DNA from: Cunninghamella blakesleeana
Taxonomy: Eukaryota; Mucoromycota; Mucoromycetes; Mucorales; Cunninghamellaceae
Assembly: GCA_017871115.1 (NCBI GenBank)
Contig: JAFCIZ010000005.1
Location: 4,085,501 to 4,149,500, forward strand
DNA: 64,000 nt
Reading direction: 5' to 3'
A program made the position numbers and the translations under genes. Below the pieces are notes generated by a model, which saw nothing but the letters and a program-made list of their open reading frames with translations, searched no databases and was not told the DNA's origin. Shown here in pieces: positions 55,234 to 64,000 of the stretch (positions within the stretch are counted from its first letter, which is position 1; every line of letters starts with the position of its first letter).

Positions 55234-56735
55234 TTATAATTTAGCACCATCATTAAAACCAATAGGATCGATATCAGAGAAGTGGGCTAAAAGTAATTGA
55301 TTATAACGATCTGTTTGTTCTTCAGGAATATTATGGCCAGAACCTCGAAAAACTTCAAATCGTTTTGGTTTTAAAGTTTCTTTTAGGTGATAGGAAGATG
55401 AAGGTGGGACCAAATGGTCATTTGTACCTGTGACAACCATAATACTTAGATTGGATTTTTGTAATGTGGCCAATCGTTCGTTAGAAAGAGAATGACGAAG
55501 ACAAGCGGATACTTGACCAATGTTTCCATGTAAAGGTTGTAATTCAGATTGGCGGATATGTCGTATGAAACTGGTGGTTACTTTATCTCGATTAGTACTA
55601 TATTTTTTAGCCAACTCTGGGTTTTCAGGTACTTGCTGTAACCAATCACTAGGATAGACAAGGTCCATGGCTGCCATTAATTTTTGTCTCGGATCGCGGT
55701 AAAATAGTGCTATTTTTGCTAAGGAAGAAACTGCCGTCCACTTTTAATTAATAGTAGTGATATAATATATAAAATCAAGCAATAGAAAAAAAAACGATAA
55801 GAAAAACAAATTGAAATAATAAAGGTCATAATTATGATTAAAAATAAAAATAAAAATAATTACAGTTGGTATAATTCGTTTTGCAGTTGTACTTGTTAAT
55901 GTTAAAGTAAGAAATCGGTGAACATCCATATAAGCCATTTCAAGTGAAATCATTCCACCAAGCGATATTCCAACTAAATGAACTGAATCCTTCCACTGAA
56001 AAGCATCAAGTAAATCCAATGCATCAGCTGCCAGTTGCGTTGTCCTACCATCATTATCATATTTATTTATCCATAAAAGTCAATAAAACGATGACCTAAA
56101 TATTTTTATACTTTTTTATGCTATTACTATTTTATTTTTATATTATATTATTTATTTACGTATATAATCCATAAGGGGACTCTAATAAATGATAATAAAA
56201 GATAATAAAAAAGATGAAATGTTATTTATCTTTATGTTTTTTTATTTATTTTTTAAAAAGTAATAATAATAATAATATCGATTATTATTATTATTATTTG
56301 TTTACCTGATTTTCCATTACCACGATTATCAAAAATAATGGCTGTGTATTCACCAGTTTCAGCAAGAAATTCTGCCTATTTTAATAAAATGTATAAAATA
56401 AAGTGGCACATATTGTTTAATTTTTTTTTCTTATATATATATATATATAAGATTTAGTAGGTACCTGATTTGAAAAAGCTTGACAGGGTGCAGATAGACC
56501 TAATTAATATAAATAAATATAAGTATAAATATATACTGCTTATTACCTACATAATACGATTGTAAAAATTATTATTATTATTATTATTATTACCCATAAC
56601 TAATAGTGCACGCTTTGGACCATTTCCAAATTTTTCATAATATATTTTCGTTGGTTTGCTTTGTCTTTTATGACCAACTTCAATATGGCCTGTTTCAAAA
56701 GGATATTTATATTGTGGGAATTTACTTCCAGTCAT
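55234..56735 (-). CDS. Alpha/beta-hydrolase fold protein
   Basis: Six exons: 56735-56594, 56499-56465, 56375-56306, 56181-56160 (22-nt micro-exon), 56044-55864, 55740-55234; 318 residues. The reading frame closes only if the micro-exon, encoding ESPYGLY and parts of flanking codons, is included. Fold landmarks: oxyanion-side MG(L)S, IFDNRGNGKSG strand-turn, nucleophile elbow VGISLGGM (Ser), acid in VVTGTNDHLVPP (Asp) and base in GSGHNIPEE (His), so the triad is complete. No signal peptide; N-terminus hydrophilic (MTGSKFPQYKYPFETGHIEV). It belongs to the broad serine esterase/lipase-like group; substrate unknown. Confidence 0.88.
56160..56181 (-). other. 22-nt micro-exon of the alpha/beta hydrolase gene
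   Basis: Flanked by ATTAG acceptor and GTAAAT donor on the minus strand. It supplies the ESPYGLY loop that follows NRGNGKSG, and without it the downstream TTQLAADALDLL segment is out of frame. Confidence 0.8.
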
Positions 56736-58242
56736 TGTTAGTTTAAAAAAAAAAAGATAAAAAGAAAGAATGAGAAAGAAAGAAAAAGAGTTTGAATTTT
56801 TTCAAAAAAATATACTTTCCCCACTTTTTTAATCTCACATGAAAATAAAAGAATTATTCTTCATTGTATTAGGAAATGTATAAGAATCGGTTGGTCCTCC
56901 CGTACTTAAATAATGTTTACCACTGACAACTGGACTTGAATTTATATTGTTGTTCCCCGCATTTTTTTTTCGTTTTGTTTATTTATTTATACAAGTGATC
57001 ATATTAACATATATTTATCTATTTTCTCCATTTTAAGTGATTTCGTGATTATATAAAACAAAATATTATACCCTTTTTAAACATCCATCATAATTTTGAG
57101 TTCTTTTTATTATTTGATCTTGAAAAAAATAGCCTTTAGAAATGGGTGATTCTTGTTTACGTGGTAGTTTAATATTTGCTTTCGAATTGATAAAAAAAAA
57201 AATGGATTAAGGCTACATAATATAATGGTGATATGAATAGAAGCTATTACGATGATTATGATCACATTTTAAAAAAAGGACTTCGGAAATGGACGATTCC
57301 TATTATCTTGTAGGAAACATAGCCTATTTGTTGGTAAAAATACTATAAAAGAATTAGAGAGAGAGAAAGTTTTTTATAAAAAAAAAAGTATTCATAATTA
57401 AGGTATAAAAAAAGGCTATTAGAAATGAATATGTTTTTATTTTTGAAGCTTAACATGCATATTGGTGAAAAAAATAGCATTGAAGCAGGGTTACATAATA
57501 TAAAATTTAAGTAATTAAAAGGATAACTTATATTGATTTTACTCAAGTTTCAAACCTTATTTTTTCTTTTTGTTGCCCCGAAGAGAGGCGGAAGCTGCAA
57601 TTTGTATTTAATAAAAAAAAAGACAAAAGGATTAGACGGAGAATACCATGAGTTTAAAAAAATGAAATAGTATTGTTCTCCATTTTACTTTGGTAATGTA
57701 TTTGACATAAGGCTTTACAATAAATAAAGAAATGGTAATAACAACAAGAAAAAAGAACATTGATCGAACTACAGGTTTGTTTCATAAAGAAGTTGCATAC
57801 TATTTAATATATTTATTATAATTATTATAATTAAAAAATAAATGTAGAGTTGCTTTTTTACTTGATCGCCTAAAAGAAAATAAAGAGAAAGAATATTCAT
57901 TTAAACAACATATAAAAATGAAAATAATGAAATAAAAAAAAAGTTAAAGTTTTTCCCCTCCTCAATTTGAAATAAAACGAAAAGTTTAATGAAGATCAAC
58001 TTCGGTAATACCGATATATACGGAATCATTTTTTGTATCAATTCTATTTGTATAAAAAAATGCCTGAGTTTTAATTTTTTTCTACATTAATAATTTTTGC
58101 TCACGGTGTTCCGAGTGGAAAAAAAGTGGAATAAATACTTTTGAAAAAAAAAATTATATTTTTTTTCTCTTCTTTTTTATTTTCTCGTTTATTATAAGAA
58201 TACACTTTTTTATTAAAAAAACAATAAATAAATATAGAAACA
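56736..58242. promoter_or_regulatory. Divergent promoter region, hydrolase / acetoacetyl-CoA synthetase, with degenerate repeats
   Basis: 1.5 kb between opposite starts, the longest divergent spacer here. Positions 57130-57515 contain repeated related blocks (separate entry). A CT-rich leader lies at 58155-58195. Confidence 0.55.
57130..57515. repeat. Degenerate repeat blocks upstream of acetoacetyl-CoA synthetase
   Basis: Three related stretches start near 57132, 57279 and 57412. Block 1 is of the form (C/G)(C/A)(T)TT(A/C)(G)GAAATG(G)...; block 2 is TTG(A/G)T(A/G)AAAAA...; in copies 1 and 3 it leads to (A)AGG(G/C)T(T/A)ACATAATATAA. Weaker relatives occur near 56868 (TTAGGAAATGTATAAGAATC) and 57708 (ATAAGGCTTTACAATAA). 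Confidence 0.5.
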
Positions 58243-61136
58243 ATGGATGTAAATAATTTAACTGTTGATCCCAAATGTTTATGGACTCCCTCTCATCCTG
58301 AAAAAACGGAAATGGAAAAGTTTAGATTGGCAGTTAATGAAAAATATAATCTTAAGTTAGGTAATAATAGTAAAAATACGTATTTATACCATTTGAGTAA
58401 GAATAATTATAAAAAAGAGAACATATATTAAAAATATATATTTTAAAACATATTTAAATAAATATAGAAAACTATCAAGATCTTTATGAATGGTCCGTGA
58501 CTGAACCAGAAGCTTTTTGGTCCTTAGTATGGGATAAAACTGGTATGATTTCTTCCAACAAAGGCACCAGTGTATTGGATACTTCAGCTCGTATGGATTC
58601 TATTCCCGTATGGTTCAAAGATGCTCGTTTAAATGTTGCTGAAAATATGTTGTGGTGTCGTGATGCCAACAAAACCGCTATTGTTGCTACTGGTAAATAT
58701 AAAAACAATAACAAAAAAAAAAAAAAAAGGAAGATGGTGATTATTCCGTGATATAGTATATTTTTTAATTTTTATTTATTCACTCTTTTCTTTTCATTCC
58801 TTTTATAATAATAGGTGAAGGTCATGGTAAACAATTTATTAGCTATGCTGAACTTTATCAACAAGTACTTAAGTGTGCTGAAGCAATGAAAGCTTCCGGT
58901 ATTAAAAAAGGAGACCGTGTCGCTGCTTATATTCCAAATTGTTCTGAAGCAATTATTGCTATGTTAGCTGCCACTAGTTTGGGTGCTATTTGGAGGTAAA
59001 GTGTTATAGATACAATTATATATATATATATATATATAAGGAAATGGATTTAATAATATAAACTATTATTTTTATTTTTATTATATAGTTCAACTTCTCC
59101 AGATTTCGGAACTACGGTAATTTATACACAAAAAAGACAATTTCTTTTTTAAAAAAACAAAGTTTGACTGATCCGGAATTTTGCATTTTTTTTTAAATAG
59201 GGTGTACTTGATAGATTTTCTCAAATTCAACCAAAAATCTTATTTACTGTGAATGCCGTTTATTATAATGGAAAAACACTTAACCATTTGCCCAAAGTAG
59301 AACCTGTTATTAAAGATTTGCCATCCATTGAGAAAGTAGTTTTAATTCCTTTTGTTAAAGAAGCCCCTATGGATAAGGTGGACAGAAGGTAATAAAATAA
59401 ACATGGAGTAGAGTAAACATGATTTTTAAATTCCGATTTTCTCACGATACCTCAATTATAAAATTTATACATATTATTCTTTTATTTTTATAGTGTTACT
59501 TGGGATGAATTTTTAAATACTGTTCCAGAAACTGAATTACCTAAAGATATTACTTTTGAACAATTACCTTTCAATCACCCAGCATTTATTTTATTCAGTT
59601 CAGGTACAACTGGACTTCCTAAATGTATTGTTCATTCTAGTGGAGGGCTTTTACTTCAATTAAAAAAGGAACACATCCTTCATGGTGATATGAAACCTGA
59701 AGATGTCTTCTTTTATTATACAACAACAGGATGGATGATGTGGAATTGGTTAGTATCTGGTCTCAGTGTTGGTGCTACTATTGTTCTTTGGGATGGTAGC
59801 CCTTTTAAACCTGCTCCCATCTCTTTATGGAAATTGGCTGAAGAATTGGGTGTTACTCATTGGGGTGCCTCTGCTAAATATTTACAATCTTTACAAGAAG
59901 CTGGCGTTCATCCAAGTAAATTAAAAAAAAATAAATAGGATATATATATATATATGTAAACATTATACTTATCAATGTTTATTCTTTTTTTTTTCTCCAT
60001 TAGTGGATCTCTGTAATTTAGAAAAATTAAAAGCTGTCTATTCAACTGGATCTCCTTTAAAACCTGAAAGTTTTGAATTTGTATATGAACATATTAAAAA
60101 GGATATTATGCTTGGTAGTATTACTGGTGGTACAGATATTTGTTCGTTATTTGCTGGTCATAATGCTGCTTTACCTGTTTATCGTGGTGAAATTCAATGC
60201 ATTTGTCTTGGTATGAAGATTGAAGCTTGGACTGACGATAGTAAGTGATATATATATATACATATTTAAAAAAATAATGACAATATAAAGTGATGATGTA
60301 TATATTAATGTAACTGTATATACTTATGCGTTTGTTTATTTATATTATCTAGAAAAATCTGTTAAAGGCGAACCAGCTGATTTAGTATGTACTTTGCCAT
60401 TCCCTTGTATGCCTGTATGTATGTATGGTGATGATGAAAATAGAACCAAATACAAGAATGCTTATTTCTCGGTTCATGACGACATCTGGTACCATGGTGA
60501 CTTTGTATGGATCAATCCTAAAACTGGTGGTGTAATCATGTTGGGTAGATCCGATGGTACCTTAAATCCTAATGGTGTACGTTTTGGCAGTGCCGAAATT
60601 TATAATGTTGTGGATCACTTTATCAGCCAAGGTATCGAAGATTCTCTTTGCGTTGGACAAAAAATTAAGAATGAAGATGATGAACGCGTTGTCTTATTTT
60701 TAAAGATGAAGGATGGTGTTGTATTATCTGATGATTTAATTAAATCTATCAAGGTCAAGATTCGAAGTGAACTTAGCCCTCGTCATGTTCCTGCTTTTAT
60801 ATTGCCCATTGCTGATATTCCTGTAAGTCATGAATATATATAATAATAATGATGATAAAAGTATACTTATAAACCCTAAAAATTTTTTATATATTTGAAT
60901 ATTATTTTAGTATACCATTAATGGTAAGAAAGTGGAAGTAGCTGTTAAGGTAAACACACATATATAATAGACAAAAAATAAATATTATTTATATTAAAAT
61001 CATAATACTCATTATTATCTTACTATTATTACTATTATAGAAAATTATTTCTGGACAAAAGGTGATTCCATCTGGTACTCTTGCCAACCCTGAAAGTTTA
61101 GATTTGTATTATGATATCCCAGTTTTAGCTCAATAA
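58243..61136 (+). CDS. Acetoacetyl-CoA synthetase
   Basis: Cytosolic acyl-adenylate-forming enzyme converting acetoacetate, ATP and CoA to acetoacetyl-CoA for sterol and lipid synthesis. Ten exons with closed frame: 58243-58360, 58468-58692, 58815-58995, 59089-59116, 59201-59388, 59494-59915, 60004-60240, 60353-60822, 60911-60949, 61041-61136; 667 residues, the normal AACS length. AACS marks: [20 protein letters not shown] start, the N-terminal [18 protein letters not shown]-binding P-loop [39 protein letters not shown] and the C-terminal hinge [20 protein letters not shown] with catalytic-Lys motif [12 protein letters not shown]. No peroxisomal targeting signal at the end. Distinct from acetyl-CoA synthetase by the WTP start and length. 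Confidence 0.96.
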
Positions 61137-61843
61137 TAATACAAAAAAAAATTGTTATTTTTATAGCATGGTTATTTTAGAAAAAAAAAAAAAAGGTTTA
61201 TACGTACTTGGATCTTATTTTATTTATTTATTATTTTCATAATACATATAAACACCACTCACTTATACATACACATTCTTTATATATATAAATACACATA
61301 GTAAAAATAATATTAGTTATTTTTCATAAATTATAATAAATAATTAATTAAAATGTAATAATCAAAATGGACCTTCTATACATAAATATATACATATTTA
61401 TATATAAAGACAAATTATGTAATTTTTTACTTGTCAAAAAATGTGTTCCTAGAATTGATATTTCCTAATTTGGAAGTTTATTTGATGTAAAAGTATCACT
61501 TTTTACATTATAAAAAAACATTTCTCTTTGTTTTTTTTATCTTAACTTTTTGTTTATTGTATATTGAGATATAAAATGATGATGATTCAAAGTTATTTAA
61601 AATAGAGGTTCATATAATGATTTAAAAATATTTGCTTTATTTTTATTTGTATGCTTATTTTTAAATTTTTTGTTCATTTTTTTAAACTTATATATTTACA
61701 TGTATAAATGAACTATAAATAAAAATAGTTTATTTGATTACCGAATGCTTTATAAAAGATTATTAATTGATAATTATCTTTTTTTTTTTTTTTTTAAAAA
61801 AAAAAACTAAACATATAAAATAAAAAAACGCTACTTTATTTAT
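61137..61843. other. Convergent intergenic region
   Basis: About 700 bp of AT-rich 3' flanks between AACS and the phosphatase gene; only homopolymers and TA runs seen. Confidence 0.7.
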
Positions 61844-63208
61844 TTATTTTAACTCTTGATGAATGAATTTTTTTTGTTGTTGATCTAATTTTTCTGATAA
61901 TGTTGATGACACAAGTTCAACCTTTCCGTGTTCATAAATAGCGTTCACCTGATCACCAATAATTTCTAAAGCTCCAATAGAACCTCCATATACCCAGCTG
62001 ATCCCGATATCGATCAAAATAATTTTTCCATTACATCTTGTTTTTATTTCTCCATCTCTTTGAACTGTATGACCCATTACCATTCGATCGGCCTAGTAAA
62101 AATTATAATACGAAAACAAATTAATATAAAAACAAAAATAAAAAAATAAAGTCGAATTGATTTCTTTTTTTAATTTCCTCATTATTCTATTTTTTTTTTC
62201 CCTTTTTATATATATATATAAACCGACTTACATTCAAAAATTTTAAAGCTGTATCTGCAACATCACAAATATCGGGTTCATCATCTAAAGCATAGCCACG
62301 ATACCAAGTAGGTCCATGACCACCAAAAACATGGTGAGGATCATACCGACCATGTTTTTCCATATATTTTAAAATATCTTGATGTTTAAAATCATTGATT
62401 TGATCCAAACCCAATTGAGCAAATGCAGGATGAATACCACCATGACAAAAAACTGATCTACCGACCTTTGTTGTTATGTTCAAGGGTACTAAATAGGAAC
62501 CAATGAATCCATCTGGTTGAAAAGCTTTCATTCGAGCATCCCATCCACCAAACGTAGCAACTTCTTCCTCTGTTACATAGCGAAAATCGCTTCCAAGGTT
62601 CATAATTTCATGGTTCCCTAATAATGGCACCACTAAACTTCCTTTTTCCTCGGCTTCTTTTCTTAATCGTTGCATTAAATCATATAAAGCGATTGTATCT
62701 GTTCCTCTATTCCATAAAAAAATTAATAAAAAAAGATAAAGTAAATATAATATAGTAAAGCAAATATAAATACACTTAATAAAGTTAAATATTTTTATTT
62801 TTATTTTTTTAGATTTATATAGACAACTTGTACATCTATTTATATTTACCTATCAACAATATCACCCTATTAAATGAAATAAAACATATAAAGACATTTA
62901 AAAGTAAATAAAATAATAAGCATATCTTGAATAATATATCAATACATTGTAATTATTATTATTATTATTATTTTAGTTTATATATATATATATATAGTAT
63001 TTACAGTTTGCACAAACACAGTTCCTTCTTCAGCAACCCATTGATTTTGTTCATCTATAAGTCCAGCCAGTCTTAAAATGTGTATTGAATTTTCTAAATC
63101 GCCATGAAGATCTCCAAGTGCAACAATACGTGTTGGAGTTTCTATTATTGATCCTTTGACCGATGAAATAATAGATAATATATATAATAATAATAATAAT
63201 GGTACCAT
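61844..63208 (-). CDS. Shewanella-like protein phosphatase (metallophosphoesterase)
   Basis: Four exons: 63208-63005, 62866-62850 (17-nt micro-exon), 62706-62232, 62092-61844; 314 residues. PPP-type metal-binding motifs in order: GDLHGD (exon 1), GDIVDRG (micro-exon plus first base of exon 3), GNHEIMN, then HGGIHP and GH (VMGHT). This motif set, the FCHGGIHPAF strand and the length match the Shewanella-like (SLP) branch found in bacteria, plants, protists and fungi. The N-terminus MVPLLLLLYILSIISSVKGS is a signal peptide, so the protein is probably secretory or vacuolar/ER-lumenal. Targets, possibly phosphotyrosine, are unknown. Confidence 0.92.
62850..62866 (-). other. 17-nt micro-exon carrying the GDxVDR metal motif
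   Basis: GGTGATATTGTTGATAG between TTTAATAG acceptor and GTAAAT donor. It encodes GDIVD and two bases of the Arg codon, restoring the universal motif II of PPP-family phosphatases; both flanking junctions close only with it. Confidence 0.88.
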
Positions 63209-63876
63209 CTAAATAATAACAATAACAATAATTTACAAGAGGGGATCTCTTTTTTATAATGTAATATACAATAATTAAAAAAAAAAGAACGAAAAAGGGA
63301 CTAGAAAAAAAAGGTGATCAGTTTTATTTTTTGATATTCCGCTTTTTTTTTTTGAATCTGAAGTAAAGGTACTTATCATTATTTCAAATAAAATCTAATA
63401 GTACTAAAAATCATTTATATACGTAATTTGATAGAAATGAATATAATCGATAATAATGGAGCTAATGTATATATAAAGGTAATTATATATACATCAGAAT
63501 AGCGAAAAAGAGAAAAACATCAAAATATATATCTACTTTATGCGAGTCTTTCATAACTTGCAAAAATGTAATTAAAAGTGGTTAGTAAGAAAAAAAAAAT
63601 GGGGTAAGAGCAAACATTAGAGTTTTGATAGATTAAAAAAAAAATATACTCTTATCCCTTTATCATGTAATACAATTGATCATCTCTATCATTTTATATC
63701 CAAATGTCTGCTAATCTGAGTTTATTGGAAGAATGAGACATATAATAAATTAAACTGTACAAAATTGGGAAAAAAAGGATGTATATCTGCCTTTTTTTTA
63801 ATGTATAAGAGCATCAACCGTAAAAATAATCCCCATTGAGAAAAAAGATTAAAACCATCTATATATAAATAAATAT
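63209..63876. other. Tandem spacer: promoter of the phosphatase gene, 3' flank of the next gene
   Basis: About 670 bp, AT-rich, with no gene or strong motif seen. Confidence 0.6.
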
Positions 63877-63960
63877 TTAATGAGCAAATAATTGTTCTAC
63901 AACATCATGTGGCGAAGGACAATCTATATTTCTTGGTAGAGTGTTTTGTCGGCAGTATTT
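63877..63960 (-). CDS. Last exon of a gene continuing beyond the window
   Basis: On the minus strand an ATTATAG acceptor at 63961 is followed by 27 codons and TAA at 63877: KYCRQNTLPRNIDC, then PSPHDVVEQLFAH. Balanced amino-acid use and a clean acceptor support a genuine terminal exon. Most of the gene lies to the right of the window; family not recognised. Confidence 0.6.
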   Translation of the reverse strand, partial: KYCRQNTLPRNIDCPSPHDVVEQLFAH

Positions 63961-64000
63961 CTATAATAAAAAAGCCAATGAATAAAAAATTGGGGAGGTT

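Overview
This is a 64-kb piece of nuclear DNA from an early-diverging, very AT-rich fungus, most probably a Mucoromycota/Mucorales-type mould. The evidence is a set of genes with many short GT-AG introns, fungal-type proteins (Cdc24 with CH-RhoGEF-PH-PB1 layout, Sds23-like CBS protein, AP-1-like bZIP), standard nuclear code, TTA/AAA/AAT-rich codon use, long A/T homopolymers and proteins full of Asn/His/Ser/Gln runs. No species can be named from the sequence alone. I found no tRNA, rRNA, CRISPR or intact transposon. Exon limits were set by hand from splice motifs and reading-frame continuity; where I give complete exon chains the frame closes across every junction.

Layout. 1-2031: 3' part of a GH20 hexosaminidase D (+). 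2032-4642: gene-free, with a 144-bp tandem repeat. 4643-5119: small Cys/His protein (-). 5617-11547: TRAPPII subunit Trs120/TRAPPC9, 15 exons (-). 11927-12980: steroid 5-alpha-reductase-like enzyme (+). 14108-17411: Cdc24 (-). 18087-20018: mitochondrial phosphatidylglycerophosphate synthase (+). 22602-23718: HMG-box protein (-). 24352-25198: two-pass membrane orphan (+). 26102-29488: TBC1D13-like Rab-GAP (-). 30530-31362: secreted orphan (-). 31928-32507: mitochondrial ribosomal protein bS6m (+). 33250-41037: Prp8 (-). About 41.56-43.31 kb: a decayed protein gene (-). 44105-45568: C2H2 factor (-). 46576-48300: four-CBS Sds23-like protein (+). 48301-52231: gene-poor, with possible remnants of a membrane-protein gene. 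52232-53251: bZIP factor (-). 53724-55136: PPR-like mitochondrial protein (+). 55234-56735: alpha/beta hydrolase (-). 58243-61136: acetoacetyl-CoA synthetase (+). 61844-63208: Shewanella-like phosphatase (-). 63877-63960: last exon of a further gene (-).

The genes mostly alternate in strand, so spacers are either divergent (shared promoter) or convergent. Contents are mainly housekeeping: membrane traffic and polarity (Trs120, TBC1D13-like GAP, Cdc24), lipid and ketone metabolism (PGS1, reductase, AACS), mitochondrial gene expression (bS6m, PPR), splicing (Prp8) and transcription or signalling (HMG, C2H2, bZIP, CBS, phosphatase). Nothing indicates a dedicated gene cluster or a new defence or mobile system. 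The unexplained material is in the spacers: a regular 144-bp repeat, a GC-rich fold-back element inside a divergent promoter, a second set of degenerate repeats upstream of AACS, one clear pseudogene of unrecognised family, and a CCAAT-rich promoter-like block with no gene behind it. Two micro-exons (17 and 22 nt) are the most notable gene-structure features.
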